From: Cupriavidus plantarum
GTDB lineage: Bacteria > Pseudomonadota > Gammaproteobacteria > Burkholderiales > Burkholderiaceae
Assembly (NCBI RefSeq): GCF_905397285.1
Contig: NZ_CAJPUX010000002.1
Coordinates: 496,001-560,000, forward strand
Length of the DNA: 64,000 nt
Reading direction: 5' to 3'
Shown: positions 1 to 9,604 of the stretch, piece after piece
Numbering within the stretch: position 1 is the stretch's first letter
Layout: every line of letters begins with the position of its first letter
Notes under the pieces: model-generated
Seen by the model: only the letters and a program-made list of their open reading frames with translations
What the model was told of the DNA's origin: nothing
Database searches by the model: none
Program-made: the position numbers and the translations under genes

Positions 1-95
1 ACCGGAAAGATCGGTAGGAAGCATGGACGTGGGGTTGTGCGTGACAGCAACCGGAGATGATACCCGTTCGCCCGGCGCTACAACCGCGCCTGGAC

Positions 96-836
96 CTAAT
101 GCTTCGGCTTCCGCCGCCGCGCGAGCATGTTCAGCGCCTCCACCGCGACCGAGAACGCCATGGCCGTATAGATATAGCCCTTGGGCACGTGATGACCAAG
201 GCCGTCGGCGATGAGCGTCATGCCGATCATGATCAGGAACGCCAGCGCCAGCATCACGATGGTCGGATTGCGGTTGATGAAGTTCGCCAGCGGCCCCGCC
301 GCGAACAGCATGACGGTCACGGCCACGATCACCGCGACGAACATGATGGGCACATGGTCCGTCATGCCCACGGCGGTAATGATGCTGTCGATCGAGAACA
401 CGATGTCGAGGATCAGGATCTGGCCGATCGCCGCCGCGAAACCGGGCACGGCGCGGGCCGTCATGCCTTCCTCGCCGTGTTCTGGCTCGTCGTGCGCCAC
501 GTGCTGGTGGATCTCGCGCGTCGCCTTCCAGACGAGGAACGCGCCGCCGGCAATCAGGATCAGGTCCCGCCAGGAGATGCCCTTGCCGAAGATCGTGAAA
601 ACCGGCTCCGTCAACGACACGATGATCGCGATCGTCGCCAGCAGTCCCAGCCGCAGGATCAGCGCGAGGCCGATGCCGATCCGCCGGGCTTTCTCGCGGG
701 TGTTCTCCGGCAGCTTGTTGGTGAGGATGGAAATGAAGATGAGGTTGTCGATCCCGAGGACCACCTCCATCGCGATCAGTGTGGCCAGCGCCGCCCATGC
801 CGACGGGTCACGGGCGAGGTCCATCAGCGAATCCAT
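96..836 (-). CDS. TerC-family integral membrane protein
   Basis: This 246-residue protein of the TerC/YoaE family has about seven hydrophobic segments. It carries the family's acidic motifs inside membrane helices (EVVLGIDN near the N-terminus and DIVFSIDS mid-protein), which in relatives are linked to metal ion (Mn) export or tellurite resistance. I chose the ATG at 836 because a strong AAGGAG lies 5 bases ahead; the open frame runs upstream to 1079 but that part has no membrane or family character. It is transcribed away from the oxalate genes and shows no obvious link to them. The substrate is not evident from sequence. Confidence 0.88.
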   Translation of the reverse strand: MDSLMDLARDPSAWAALATLIAMEVVLGIDNLIFISILTNKLPENTREKARRIGIGLALILRLGLLATIAIIVSLTEPVFTIFGKGISWRDLILIAGGAFLVWKATREIHQHVAHDEPEHGEEGMTARAVPGFAAAIGQILILDIVFSIDSIITAVGMTDHVPIMFVAVIVAVTVMLFAAGPLANFINRNPTIVMLALAFLIMIGMTLIADGLGHHVPKGYIYTAMAFSVAVEALNMLARRRKPKH

Positions 837-1035
837 GCGAACTCCTTGGCGGGGTAAGGCGTGAGGACGAGGGCAGGTGCGACGGGGCTGCGTGACTACA
901 GGGAAAGACATCTTGATGGTAGTGCAGCGGCGGGCCGGTGAGAACCCGTGGATGTCTGACAGTACACATGTTTGGCGCCGCACGGCCATCGTAAAAATGC
1001 GCACAGATTGAGGTTGTCGCGCAGCGCTGTGGAAT

Positions 1036-1054
1036 ATAGTATGTGATATATCAA
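1036..1054 (-). promoter_or_regulatory. Oxalate-regulon operator, copy 1 (inverted), over the PanE-like promoter
   Basis: On the minus strand this reads TTGATATATCACATACTAT, matching five other sites in the window. On the plus strand TTGTCG (1014-1019) and TAGTAT (1037-1042), 17 bp apart, form a plausible promoter for the PanE-like gene, so the site overlaps the -10 element. Binding here would be expected to repress. The regulator is inferred to be the neighbouring GntR protein. Confidence 0.7.
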
Positions 1055-1093
1055 AAGAGATTTCGCATAAACACAGCACTGAGGAGACGACGC

Positions 1094-2125
1094 ATGAAGA
1101 TCTGTATCTATGGCGCCGGTGCCATCGGCGGGTATCTGGGCGCCCAGCTGGCGCTGGCGGGCGCCGATGTCAGTTTCATCGCACGCGGCCCGCATCTGGC
1201 CGCCATGCAGGCCAATGGCGTGCGCCTGCACATCGACGGGCAGGAGCGCGTGGCAAAGGTCCGCTGCACCAGCGATCCGCGCGAGCTTGGCCCGCAGGAC
1301 TACGTGTTCATTACGCTCAAGGCGCACCAGGTGCCGGGCGTGGTGGACCTGATGCAGCCCCTGATCGGCCCGGAAACCGCCATCGTCACGGGCGTCAACG
1401 GCATTCCCTATTGGTATTTCTATAAGCACGGCGGCCAGTTCGCGGGCTCGACGCTGGAGAGCGTGGACCCCGGCGCGAAGCAGTGGCACGGCCTTGGCCC
1501 CGAGCGCGCGATTGGCTGCGTCCTGTATCCGGCCGCGGAGATCGAGGCGCCCGGCGTCATCCGCCATGTATATGGCAAGAAATTCCCGATCGGCGAACCC
1601 GACGGCAGCCGCTCCACGCGCGTGACGCAGCTGGCCGAGCTGATGGTCGCGGCGGACCTCGATGCCCCCGTGCGCGACAACATCCGCGACGAGATCTGGC
1701 TCAAGCTCTGGGGCAACCTCTGCTTCAACCCGATCAGCGCGCTGACCCATGGCACGCTCGACATCATTACGTCGGATCCCGCCACCCGCGCGTTGTCGAA
1801 GCAGATGATGCTCGAGGCCAAGGACATCGCGGAGCGGTTCGGCGTGCACTTCCGCGTGGACGTGGAGCGGCGCATCGACGGGGCAGGGGCCGTGGGCGCG
1901 CACAAGACGTCGATGCTGCAGGACCTCGAGGCGGGCCGCGCGATGGAGATCGATCCGCTGCTGACGGTCGTACAGGAAATGGGCCGCATGCTGGGGCAGC
2001 CCACGCCGATGATCGACGCGGTGCTGGGCCTCATCAAGCAACGCGACCGCATGGCGCAGGTCCCGCTGGCACCCGCGACGGCGCCTCACGCGCCCAACGC
2101 GGAAAAGGTGGCGCGCGCGGCATAA
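1094..2125 (+). CDS. PanE/ApbA-family reductase, candidate oxalyl-CoA reductase
   Basis: This 343-residue ketopantoate-reductase-family protein starts with a Rossmann NADP loop ([10 protein letters not shown], residues 7-16). It keeps the central helix with the catalytic Lys and conserved Asn ([14 protein letters not shown]). GAGGAGA precedes the ATG at 1094. Pantothenate genes are absent, whereas oxc, frc and the GntR gene follow. In Methylobacterium extorquens the PanE2 member of this family reduces oxalyl-CoA toward glyoxylate, so the same assimilatory role is likely here. That is inference from family and context; classical ketopantoate reduction is the alternative. An oxalate-regulon operator overlaps its promoter. 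Confidence 0.8.
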   Translation: MKICIYGAGAIGGYLGAQLALAGADVSFIARGPHLAAMQANGVRLHIDGQERVAKVRCTSDPRELGPQDYVFITLKAHQVPGVVDLMQPLIGPETAIVTGVNGIPYWYFYKHGGQFAGSTLESVDPGAKQWHGLGPERAIGCVLYPAAEIEAPGVIRHVYGKKFPIGEPDGSRSTRVTQLAELMVAADLDAPVRDNIRDEIWLKLWGNLCFNPISALTHGTLDIITSDPATRALSKQMMLEAKDIAERFGVHFRVDVERRIDGAGAVGAHKTSMLQDLEAGRAMEIDPLLTVVQEMGRMLGQPTPMIDAVLGLIKQRDRMAQVPLAPATAPHAPNAEKVARAA

Positions 2126-2143
2126 CTTGCAGTGGCAGCGATG

Positions 2144-2160
2144 TGATATACCATATACGA
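2144..2160 (+). promoter_or_regulatory. Oxalate-regulon operator, copy 2, upstream of the GntR gene
   Basis: TGATATACCATATACGA matches the shared element except in its right end. It lies about 160 bp before the GntR start, so autoregulation is likely. No clear -35/-10 pair could be assigned. Confidence 0.6.
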
Positions 2161-2318
2161 AAGGGCCGGTAGAGATACCAGAACGCTACCTGAACGTACC
2201 TGAGCGTCCCCGGAGGCAGAATTCATGAGCAGATCGCATGACGGCATGCCAAACTGCCATCTATCGTTGCTTATGAAGCCGGCCGGGGACGGGGTGCCGG
2301 CCATCTACGAGTGCATTC

Positions 2319-3053
2319 ATGTCTGCCCAAAGCCAAACCGAAATCCAGGATGTAACCCAGCCGCCCGGCGGCCTCACGCTGGCGCTCCAGCCGATCAACG
2401 CGGGGGCCAGCCTGCGCGACCAGGCCTACGCCATGCTGCGCCAGGCCATCGCCGATGCGGATATCTACCAGTCGCGGGAAGAAGTCAGGCTCGACGAACG
2501 CGTGCTCAGCGAAGCACTGGGCGTGAGCCGTACCCCGATCCGCGAAGCCATGACGCTGCTGGAGCAGGAGGGATTTCTGCGCACGGTGCCGCGCCGCGGC
2601 ATCTACATCATGCGCAAGACCAAGCGCGAAATCGTCGAGATGATCCAGGTCTGGGCCGCGCTGGAAAGCATGGCCGCGCGGCTCGCCACGCAGAACGCGA
2701 CGGACGAGGAGATCGGCAAGCTGCGCCATATGTTCGACAGCTTCCGCGACTCGACGCCAGCCGAGCATATCGAGGAATACTCCGACGCGAATATCGTCTT
2801 CCATCAGGCGATCGTGCAGCTGTCGAAGTCGCAGGTCATCATGGACCAGATCAAGAACATCTTCGTCCATGTCCGCGCGATCCGAAAGATGACGATCTCG
2901 CAAAGCGACCGCGCGGCGCGTTCGATCGTCGACCATTTGCGGATCATCGAGGCATTGGAGAAGCGCGATACCGAACTGGCGGAGCGTCTCGTCCGTCAGC
3001 ACTCGCTGGATCTGGCCGAGTACGTCGAGAAGAACTGCGACTTCCTGGACTGA
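2319..3053 (+). CDS. GntR-family (FadR/FCD) regulator of oxalate genes
   Basis: This 244-residue transcription factor has an N-terminal winged helix (about residues 30-100; recognition part [20 protein letters not shown]) and a C-terminal all-helical FCD ligand domain. The FCD domain retains the expected Asp/His metal-binding pattern ([12 protein letters not shown], then later His residues). It sits between the PanE-like gene and frc. The natural assumption is that it senses oxalate, oxalyl-CoA or a C2 acid and binds the repeated TGATATAYCAYATAC element, including one copy in its own leader. Ligand and operator assignment are inferred. The ribosome-binding site is weak, so the exact start is moderately sure. 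Confidence 0.9.
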   Translation: MSAQSQTEIQDVTQPPGGLTLALQPINAGASLRDQAYAMLRQAIADADIYQSREEVRLDERVLSEALGVSRTPIREAMTLLEQEGFLRTVPRRGIYIMRKTKREIVEMIQVWAALESMAARLATQNATDEEIGKLRHMFDSFRDSTPAEHIEEYSDANIVFHQAIVQLSKSQVIMDQIKNIFVHVRAIRKMTISQSDRAARSIVDHLRIIEALEKRDTELAERLVRQHSLDLAEYVEKNCDFLD

Positions 3054-3085
3054 CGTCTCTTCGGCGCGCAGTCCACCAGAGAACG

Positions 3086-3122
3086 AGCCCCGACGCCGCG
3101 TCCCGGCGCCGGGGCTTTTTTT
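3086..3122 (+). terminator. Rho-independent terminator after the GntR gene
   Basis: A 12-bp stem with one mismatch (AGCCCCGACGCC against GGCGCCGGGGCT) is followed by seven T residues. It separates the regulator from the frc transcript. Confidence 0.85.
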
Positions 3123-3194
3123 GTCTCAGCCGTCATTGCTGCACCGCACTATCGAAACTTCCCTGATTTGGGTTTTCCCCCTCTTGCATCTTCG

Positions 3195-3214
3195 TGATAT
3201 ACCACATACTGTAT
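3195..3214 (+). promoter_or_regulatory. Oxalate-regulon operator, copy 3, upstream of the first frc
   Basis: TGATATACCACATACTGTAT contains both adjoining palindromes of the shared element. A TTGCAT at 3184-3189 lies 17 bp before TACTGT (3207-3212), so the site would cover the spacer and -10 region of the frc promoter. Confidence 0.7.
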
Positions 3215-3249
3215 GTCAAAAGATCAAACCACAAATCAGGAGACGCATC

Positions 3250-4485
3250 ATGGAGCAACGCAAAGCCCTGGATGGCATTCGCATCCTGGACATGACGCAC
3301 GTGCAGGCTGGCCCGTCCGCGACGCAGCTGATGGCCTGGATGGGCGCCGATGTGATCAAGGTGGAAATGCCCGGCCGTGGCGATATCACGCGCAGCCAGC
3401 TCCGTGACGTACCGAATGCCGACAGCCTCTATTTCACGATGCTGAACAGCAACAAGCGCAGCCTGACCCTGAACATGAAGACCCCGGAAGGGAAGGCCTT
3501 GCTGGAGGACCTGATCCAGCAGAGCGATGTGCTGATCGAAAACTTCGGCCCAGGCGTGCTCGCCCGCGCCGGCTTCGACTGGGACCATATCCAGGACCTG
3601 AATCCGCGCATGATCTATGCGTCGATCAAGGGCTTCGGCCCCGGTCCGTACCAGGACTGCAAGGCGTACGAGAACGTGGCCCAGTGCATGGGCGGCGCGG
3701 CATCCACGACGGGGGAGGCCACCGGCGTGCCGACGGTGACCGGTGCGCAGATCGGCGACTCGGGCACGGGCGTGCACTGCGTGGTGGGCATCCTGGCGGC
3801 GCTGCTGCAGCGCGAGCATTCGGGCCGCGGCCAGCGCGTGGAAGTCGCGATGCAGGACGCCGTGCTGAACCTGTGCCGCGTGAAGCTGCGCGACCAGCAG
3901 CGCCTGGACAACGGTCCGCTGCGCGAATACCCCAACGAGCAATTCGATGACCACGTGCCGCGCGCCGGCAATGCGTCCGGCGGCGGCCAGCCGGGTGCCG
4001 CACTGCGCTGCGCGCCGGGCGGCCCCAACGACTACGTGTACGTCATCATCCAGCCGCAGGGCTGGGAGCCGCTGATGCGCCTGTGCGGCCGCGAGGAACT
4101 GATCACCGATCCGGAATTCGCCACGCCGGAAGTGCGTCTGAAGAAGCTGCCCACCTGCTTCGGCATCATCGAGCAATGGACACTGGGGCTGACGAAGTTC
4201 GACGTCATGAAGGCCCTCAACAGCGTGGACGTGCCGTGCGGTCCGATCCTTTCGATGAAGGACCTGATCGAGGACCAGTCGATGTACGAGCGCGGCTACC
4301 TCGTCGAACTCGAGCACCCCGCGCGCGGCAAGTACGTGCAGCTGGGCTCGCCGATTACGCTGTCCGACTCGCCGGTGAAGGTCGAGCGTTCGCCGCTGCT
4401 GGGCGAGCACACGGACGAGATCCTGGAGGCGCTGGGACGCACGCCGGCGCAGATCGCGGCGCTGCGTGTGGCGGGGGCCATCTGA
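3250..4485 (+). CDS. frc: Class III CoA-transferase, formyl-CoA:oxalate CoA-transferase paralogue 1
   Basis: This 411-residue member of the CaiB/Frc family would move CoA from formyl-CoA to oxalate, making oxalyl-CoA for Oxc. The catalytic Asp is D170 (AQIGDSGTG). The glycine loop reads SGGGQ (243-247) rather than the GGGGQ of the second paralogue and of known Frc enzymes, so its kinetics or acyl acceptor may differ. CAGGAGAC precedes the ATG at 3250; the longer open frame upstream runs through the promoter and is rejected. It is co-directional with the FAH-family gene 111 bp downstream. It is about two-thirds identical by eye to the second Frc. Confidence 0.85.
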   Translation: MEQRKALDGIRILDMTHVQAGPSATQLMAWMGADVIKVEMPGRGDITRSQLRDVPNADSLYFTMLNSNKRSLTLNMKTPEGKALLEDLIQQSDVLIENFGPGVLARAGFDWDHIQDLNPRMIYASIKGFGPGPYQDCKAYENVAQCMGGAASTTGEATGVPTVTGAQIGDSGTGVHCVVGILAALLQREHSGRGQRVEVAMQDAVLNLCRVKLRDQQRLDNGPLREYPNEQFDDHVPRAGNASGGGQPGAALRCAPGGPNDYVYVIIQPQGWEPLMRLCGREELITDPEFATPEVRLKKLPTCFGIIEQWTLGLTKFDVMKALNSVDVPCGPILSMKDLIEDQSMYERGYLVELEHPARGKYVQLGSPITLSDSPVKVERSPLLGEHTDEILEALGRTPAQIAALRVAGAI

Positions 4486-4596
4486 CCCCGGGCGCGCGCC
4501 GCGCCATGCCCTCTCACGCCTTCCCGAGCTAACGGGATTCCCATCCAATACATGAAGCAGGCGCGTCACGCGCGCGCCTGCCGGAGGAGTTCAGCC

Positions 4597-5379
4597 GTGC
4601 AAACCTGGATTCGCTTCCGTCGCCCCGATGGCGACGCCGCTTACGGCCGGCTCGACGAGCGCGATGCCGACCGTGTCATCGAGTTCGATGGGGCCGGTTA
4701 TACCGATCCTCGGCCTACGGGCAATACCTACAGCCATGCCGCGCTGGAACTGCTCGCGCCATGCGAGCCCGGCAAGATCGTCGCGCTGTGGAACAACTTC
4801 CACGCGCTGGCGGCCCGGCTGGAAAAGTCAGTCCCCGAGCATCCGCTGTTCCTGCTGAAGCCCGCCAGTTCGCTGGCCGGCCCCGGCGATGCGATCCGCA
4901 GGCCGAGCGGCTACACCGGGAAGATCGTCTACGAAGGCGAACTCGGCATCGTCATCGGTCGCGAATGCCGCGACGTGCGGCAGAGCGAGGCGGCCTCGCA
5001 CATCTTCGGCTACACGGTCGTCAACGACGTCACGGCGAGCGAACTGCTCAACGCGGACCCTAACTTTCCGCAATGGACGCGGGCGAAGGGTTCGGACACG
5101 TTCGGCTGCATCGGTCCGGCCATCGTCAGCGGCTTCGACTGGCGCGGCGCCAGCGTCGTGACGCGCCTCGACGGCAACGAACGCCAGAACTATCCGCTGT
5201 CCGACATCGTGTTTTCGCCCGAGGCGCTGGTCAGCCTGCTGTCGCGCGATATGACGCTGAAGCCGGGCGACGTGATCGCGGTCGGCACGTCGATCGGCGT
5301 GGGGTCGATGAAGGCCGGTTCCGTGGTGGAGGTCTCGATTGCCGGCATCGGCTCGCTGGTCAACCACGTGAGCGGCTGA
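4597..5379 (+). CDS. Fumarylacetoacetate-hydrolase-family protein
   Basis: This 260-residue FAH-fold enzyme has the metal triad visible as E113 and E115 in [11 protein letters not shown] and D144 in VVNDVTASE, plus a downstream RAKGSDTF segment. The family cleaves or decarboxylates 2,4-dioxo or oxaloacetate-like acids (acylpyruvases, oxaloacetate decarboxylase). I start it at GTG 4597 because GGAGGAG sits 7 bases upstream; the ATG at 4552 lacks such a site. It lies between frc and oxc, so it probably acts on a C2-C4 oxo-acid made or met during oxalate use. The substrate is unknown, and no role in the core oxalate cycle is established. Confidence 0.8.
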   Translation: MQTWIRFRRPDGDAAYGRLDERDADRVIEFDGAGYTDPRPTGNTYSHAALELLAPCEPGKIVALWNNFHALAARLEKSVPEHPLFLLKPASSLAGPGDAIRRPSGYTGKIVYEGELGIVIGRECRDVRQSEAASHIFGYTVVNDVTASELLNADPNFPQWTRAKGSDTFGCIGPAIVSGFDWRGASVVTRLDGNERQNYPLSDIVFSPEALVSLLSRDMTLKPGDVIAVGTSIGVGSMKAGSVVEVSIAGIGSLVNHVSG

Positions 5380-5436
5380 AGCCGGTGATTGCTGCGGCGC
5401 ATCGACGAAAGTTCACATTGAGTCCTTGCCGAGCTT

Positions 5437-5456
5437 GGATATATCACATACCGTAT
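5437..5456 (+). promoter_or_regulatory. Oxalate-regulon operator, copy 4, upstream of oxc
   Basis: GGATATATCACATACCGTAT matches the shared element with one change at its first base. TTGCCG (5426-5431) and TACCGT (5449-5454) are 17 bp apart, again placing the operator over spacer and -10. It would control oxc, the second frc and the PAS gene. Confidence 0.72.
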
Positions 5457-5516
5457 TTGCACGACCTGAAAGCAGAAGTTCTCCCATCACCGTCAATCTG
5501 TAAGAAGGAAGTCACC

Positions 5517-7250
5517 ATGGCAGAAGTCGACAACGAGCTGCAGCGTCACGCCGTCGAAGCGCAAACCGCGCAAACCGATGGCTTTCATCTGGTCATCGAC
5601 GCGCTGAAGCTGAACGGCATCGAGAACATCTACGGCCTGCCCGGTATTCCGGTCACGGATCTGGCCCGCCTGGCGCAGGCCAACGGCATGCGCGTCATCA
5701 GCTTCCGTCATGAGCAGAACGCGGGCAACGCCGCGGCGATCGCCGGCTTCCTGACGCAAAAGCCCGGTGTTTGCCTGACCGTTTCGGCGCCGGGATTCCT
5801 GAACGGGCTGACGGCTCTGGCGAATGCGACGACCAACTGCTTTCCGATGATCCTGATCAGCGGCTCGAGCGAGCGCGAGATCGTCGATCTGCAGCAAGGC
5901 GACTACGAAGAGATGGATCAGTTGGCCATCGCGCGTCCGCATGCCAAGGCCGCCTTCCGCGTGCTGCATGCCGAGGACATCGGCGTGGGCGTGGCGCGGG
6001 CCATCCGGGCTGCCGTGTCGGGCCGTCCGGGCGGCGTGTACCTCGACCTGCCTGCCAAGCTGCTGGCCCAGTCGATGGAAGCGGAGAAGGGTCGCAACTC
6101 GCTGATCAAGGTCGTGGACCCGGCGCCGCGCCAGTTGCCCGCGCCCGATTCGATCGACCGCGCCGTCGCGCTGCTCAAGAGCGCCAAGCGTCCGCTGATC
6201 CTGCTTGGCAAGGGCGCGGCGTATGCGCGCGCCGATGCGGACATCCGCGCGCTGGTCGAGAAAACCGGCATCCCCTACCTGCCGATGTCGATGGCCAAGG
6301 GCCTGCTGCCCGATACGCATCCGCAGTCGGCGTCCGCCGCGCGGTCCTATGTATTGGCGGAGGCCGACGTGGTGATGCTGGTCGGCGCGCGCCTGAACTG
6401 GCTGCTGTCGCACGGCAAAGGCAAGACCTGGGGCAAGCCGAAGCAGTTCATCCAGATCGATATCTCGCCGACCGAGATGGACAGCAACGTGGCCATCGAA
6501 GCCCCGGTCGTGGGCGACATCGGCTCGTGCGTGAAGGCACTGCTCGAGAAGGTCGGCAATGGTTTCCCGAAGCCGGGCGCCGAGTGGCTGAACGCGGTGG
6601 ACGAGCGCAAGGACAAGAACCTCGCCAAGATGGCCGAGACGCTTTCGAAGGAAACGTCGCCGATGAACTTCCACAGCGCGCTGCGCGTGCTGAAGGATGT
6701 GGTCAAGGAGAACCCCGGCATCTCGTTCGTCAACGAGGGTGCCAACACGCTGGACTATGCGCGCGCCGTCATCGACATGTACGAGCCGCGCAAGCGCCTG
6801 GACGTCGGTACGTGGGGCGTGATGGGCGTCGGCATGGGGTATGCGGTCGCCGCGGCGGTCGAGACCAACAAGCCGGTGCTGGCGCTGTGCGGTGACAGTG
6901 CGTTCGGTTTCTCGGGCATGGAGGTGGAGACGATCTGCCGATACGACCTGCCGATCTGCATCGTCATTTTCAACAACAACGGCGTCTACAAGGGCGTCGA
7001 CGTGAATCCGACCGGTGGCAAGGATCCGGCGGTCACGATGTTCGTCAAGGGGGCGCGCTACGACAAGATGATGGAAGCGTTCGGTGGCGTCGGTCACAAC
7101 GTCACCACCCCTGCGGAGCTCGACGCCGCAGTGAAAGAAGCCCTGCGGTCGGGCCGTCCCACGTTGGTCAACGCCGTCATCGACCCGGCCGCGGGTACCG
7201 AGAGCGGCCGTCTGACCAACCTGAATCCGCAGAGCTCGGCGAGCAAGTAA
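5517..7250 (+). CDS. oxc: Oxalyl-CoA decarboxylase
   Basis: This 577-residue ThDP enzyme converts oxalyl-CoA to formyl-CoA and CO2, the energy- and CO2-releasing step of oxalate use; formyl-CoA then recycles CoA through Frc. The N-terminal Pyr domain carries the ThDP-activating Glu (E66 in RHEQNAG). The C-terminal PP domain carries the [11 protein letters not shown]...NNNG ThDP/Mg motif. Length is close to Oxalobacter Oxc. AAGAAGGAA precedes the ATG. It is followed by the second frc after 60 bp and forms an operon with it and the PAS gene. Confidence 0.96.
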   Translation: MAEVDNELQRHAVEAQTAQTDGFHLVIDALKLNGIENIYGLPGIPVTDLARLAQANGMRVISFRHEQNAGNAAAIAGFLTQKPGVCLTVSAPGFLNGLTALANATTNCFPMILISGSSEREIVDLQQGDYEEMDQLAIARPHAKAAFRVLHAEDIGVGVARAIRAAVSGRPGGVYLDLPAKLLAQSMEAEKGRNSLIKVVDPAPRQLPAPDSIDRAVALLKSAKRPLILLGKGAAYARADADIRALVEKTGIPYLPMSMAKGLLPDTHPQSASAARSYVLAEADVVMLVGARLNWLLSHGKGKTWGKPKQFIQIDISPTEMDSNVAIEAPVVGDIGSCVKALLEKVGNGFPKPGAEWLNAVDERKDKNLAKMAETLSKETSPMNFHSALRVLKDVVKENPGISFVNEGANTLDYARAVIDMYEPRKRLDVGTWGVMGVGMGYAVAAAVETNKPVLALCGDSAFGFSGMEVETICRYDLPICIVIFNNNGVYKGVDVNPTGGKDPAVTMFVKGARYDKMMEAFGGVGHNVTTPAELDAAVKEALRSGRPTLVNAVIDPAAGTESGRLTNLNPQSSASK

Positions 7251-7310
7251 ACCCATTCCCGCTGCACCTTTTGATCAGTTTCTACTTAGCCTCTACTTAG
7301 GAGAGCGAAC

Positions 7311-8561
7311 GTGAACCTCCCACTCAACGGCATCAAGATCATCGACTTCACGCACGTCCAGGCAGGCCCCGCCTGCACGCAGCTCCTCGCCTGGTTCGGC
7401 GCGGACGTCATCAAGGTGGAACGTCCCGGCGCGGGCGACGTGACGCGCTCGCAGCTGCGTGACGTGCCCGACGCGGACGCGCTGTACTTCACCATGCTGA
7501 ACAGCAACAAGCGTTCGCTGACGCTCGACACCAAGAAGCCGGAAGGCAAGAAGATCCTCGAGCAGCTGATTCGCGAATCGGACGTGCTGGTCGAGAACTT
7601 CGGGCCGGGCGCGCTGGACCGCATGGGCTTCTCCTGGGAACGCATCAAGGAACTGAACCCGAAGATGATCGTGGCATCGGTCAAGGGCTTCAGCGATGGC
7701 CACCACTACGAAGACCTGAAGGTCTACGAGAACGTGGCGCAGTGCGCCGGCGGCGCGGCCTCGACCACGGGCTTCTGGGACGGTCCGCCCACGGTGTCCG
7801 CCGCCGCGCTCGGCGACTCGAATACGGGCATGCACCTGGCCATCGGCATCCTGACCGCGATCATCGGTCGTCAGCAGACGGGCGAAGGCCAGAAGGTCGC
7901 GGTGTCGATGCAGGACGCCGTGCTGAACCTGTGCCGCGTGAAGCTGCGCGATCAGCAGCGCCTGGAGAAGGTTGGCTATCTGGAAGAGTATCCGCAGTAT
8001 CCGCACGGCACGTTCAGCGACGTGGTGCCCCGCGGCGGCAACGCCGGCGGTGGCGGCCAGCCGGGCTGGGTGCTGAAGTGCAAAGGCTGGGAAACGGATC
8101 CGAACGCCTATATCTACTTCACGATCCAGGGCCATGCGTGGGAGCCGATCTGCAAGGCGCTGGGCAAGGAAGAGTGGATCAACGATCCGAACTACGCCAC
8201 GGCCAAGGCGCGTCAGCCGCATATCTTCGATATCTTCAACACGATCGAGGCATGGCTGGCCGACAAGACCAAGTACGAGGCCGTGGACATCCTCCGCAAG
8301 TTCGATATCCCCTGCGCGCCGGTCCTGTCGATGAAGGAGATCGCGGAAGACGAATCGCTGCGCAAGAGCGGTTCGATCGTCGAGGTCGACCACAAGGCGC
8401 GCGGCAAGTACCTGACGGTGGGCAGCCCGATCAAGTTCTCGGCGATGAAACCGACCATCACGGGCTCCCCGCTGCTGGGCGAACACAGCGACGAGGTGCT
8501 GGCTGGCCTCGGCTACGGCGCGGAAGAAATCGCACGCCTGCGCGAGGCGCAGGTCATCTAA
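7311..8561 (+). CDS. frc: Formyl-CoA:oxalate CoA-transferase paralogue 2
   Basis: This 416-residue Frc has catalytic D169 (AALGDSNTG), the same number as in Oxalobacter Frc, and an intact GGGGQ loop (246-250). Residue 48 is Gln, as in Escherichia coli YfdW, rather than the Trp of Oxalobacter Frc; that position influences substrate inhibition in the family. It lies directly downstream of oxc with TTAGGAGAG before its ATG, so it is the best candidate for the main oxalate-activating transferase. It probably forms the family's interlocked dimer. No operator lies in the 60-bp gap, so it depends on the oxc promoter. Confidence 0.94.
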   Translation: MNLPLNGIKIIDFTHVQAGPACTQLLAWFGADVIKVERPGAGDVTRSQLRDVPDADALYFTMLNSNKRSLTLDTKKPEGKKILEQLIRESDVLVENFGPGALDRMGFSWERIKELNPKMIVASVKGFSDGHHYEDLKVYENVAQCAGGAASTTGFWDGPPTVSAAALGDSNTGMHLAIGILTAIIGRQQTGEGQKVAVSMQDAVLNLCRVKLRDQQRLEKVGYLEEYPQYPHGTFSDVVPRGGNAGGGGQPGWVLKCKGWETDPNAYIYFTIQGHAWEPICKALGKEEWINDPNYATAKARQPHIFDIFNTIEAWLADKTKYEAVDILRKFDIPCAPVLSMKEIAEDESLRKSGSIVEVDHKARGKYLTVGSPIKFSAMKPTITGSPLLGEHSDEVLAGLGYGAEEIARLREAQVI

Positions 8562-8587
8562 GCCGGACAGGGCAGTAAGGCAGCGCT

Positions 8588-8610
8588 GGGGTGGCCCGTG
8601 TGGCCACCCC
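8588..8610 (+). other. Intercistronic hairpin between frc and the PAS gene
   Basis: A perfect 9-bp stem (GGGGTGGCC / GGCCACCCC) with a 5-base loop lies just before the PAS ribosome-binding site. It lacks a T-run, so it more likely stabilises the upstream mRNA or lowers PAS translation than terminates transcription. Confidence 0.6.
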
Positions 8611-8629
8611 TCATTCCTCAGGAAAGACC

Positions 8630-9070
8630 ATGCAGGCTGCGATCGACTACGAACAGCTGGTGTCGGCCATCGGCGACGCCATCATCATCTCCGGGCCCGA
8701 CGGCGCCATCACGCTGTGGAATCCCGCCGCCGAATACATCTTCGGCTACACGCAGGAAGAAGCGCTGGGCCAGTCGCTGGACCTGATCATCCCGGAACGC
8801 CTCCGCGGGCGTCACTGGGAAGGCTATGACAAGACCATGGCCACCGGCCAGACCCGCTACGGCCACGACCTCCTGAGAGTCCCCGCCATCAACAAGAAGG
8901 GCGACGCGCTATCGATCGCCTTCACGGTGGCCCTGCTGCACGGCGACGACGGCAAGATCACCGGCATCGTCGCGGTGATCCGTGACGAGACGGCCCGCTT
9001 CCAGGAAGAGCGGGCGTTGAAGAAACGGATCACGGAGCTGGAGGGGAGGGTGGGGGCTACGGCTGGTTGA
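8630..9070 (+). CDS. Stand-alone PAS-domain protein
   Basis: This 146-residue protein consists of one PAS domain (about residues 8-125, with DGAITLWNPAAEYIFGYTQEEALG and the C-terminal GIVAVIRDETARF strand) and a short helical tail (FQEERALKKRITELEGRV) that could form a coiled coil. There is no kinase, GGDEF or HTH output. It is the third gene of the oxc-frc transcript and starts after CAGGAAAG. A PAS protein made with oxalate enzymes may sense redox, a flavin/haem state or an oxalate-derived ligand and act by protein contact. Partner and ligand are unknown. Confidence 0.85.
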   Translation: MQAAIDYEQLVSAIGDAIIISGPDGAITLWNPAAEYIFGYTQEEALGQSLDLIIPERLRGRHWEGYDKTMATGQTRYGHDLLRVPAINKKGDALSIAFTVALLHGDDGKITGIVAVIRDETARFQEERALKKRITELEGRVGATAG

Positions 9071-9104
9071 CGGACGTCAGCCGCGCGACCTTCGCCACAT
9101 GTTT

Positions 9105-9140
9105 ATGGCCGCTTTCCCGAGGAGTCGGGAAAGCGGCCAT
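9105..9140. terminator. Bidirectional hairpin between convergent transcripts
   Basis: A 16-bp perfect stem (arms 9105-9120 and 9125-9140) around a GGAG loop lies between the PAS gene and the convergent 101-residue gene. The flanking T-content is modest, but position and strength suit a shared terminator. Confidence 0.75.
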
Positions 9141-9167
9141 TGTCGTTGTCACTGCGACGAGGAGAAA

Positions 9168-9473
9168 TCAGTTCACGCCCGTCTGCATTGCGCGGAGGTA
9201 GTCGTTCTTCTTGTCGAAGATCAGCTGGCTCAGGAAGGCGGGTTCGTACGCCGTGAGCAGGTGGGCGTGGTATTCCTCGATGTAGCGGCACACGCGCGTG
9301 CGTTCGCATTCGATGCCGCACAGCCAGTCGAACATTTCCATGTCCCAGCGGAAGCGCAGGCCCAGTTCCATGAAGGCGGCGTTGAACGCGGCCAGTTGCA
9401 TGTCGCGGTCGATGCGTTGGGCCGTGGAGGCGTCGTGCGTGACGGCGGGGGAGGGCGTAGCGAGTTGGTCCAT
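9168..9473 (-). CDS. Conserved-looking 101-residue protein of unknown function
   Basis: I do not recognise this family. The protein has no signal peptide or membrane span. It is rich in aromatic residues (FRWDMEMFDWLCG, RYIEEYHAHLL, YEPAFLSQLIF) and predicted mostly helical after a short Ala/Thr-rich N-terminus. A strong AAGGAGA before the ATG at 9473 supports it as real. It lies downstream of, and on the same strand as, the CbbR-like LysR gene, separated by an AT-rich 131-bp gap that probably holds its own promoter. It faces the PAS gene across the hairpin. Confidence 0.7.
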   Translation of the reverse strand: MDQLATPSPAVTHDASTAQRIDRDMQLAAFNAAFMELGLRFRWDMEMFDWLCGIECERTRVCRYIEEYHAHLLTAYEPAFLSQLIFDKKNDYLRAMQTGVN

Positions 9474-9604
9474 GGTCGTCTCCTTCAGGTGGCTCGTGAG
9501 GTGGGCTCGTGATGTGTGACGAGCGAGCTTCGTTGAGATGAAGCTTAGTGACGACGACCTATTTACGATAATTAAAGTTGCAAACCAAAACCATAATGAA
9601 TCGC

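Noticed and set aside
2225..3166. Long plus-strand frame overlapping the GntR gene
   Set aside because: It is an Arg/Ala-rich shadow in a high-GC gene; the GntR frame has clear HTH and FCD domains.
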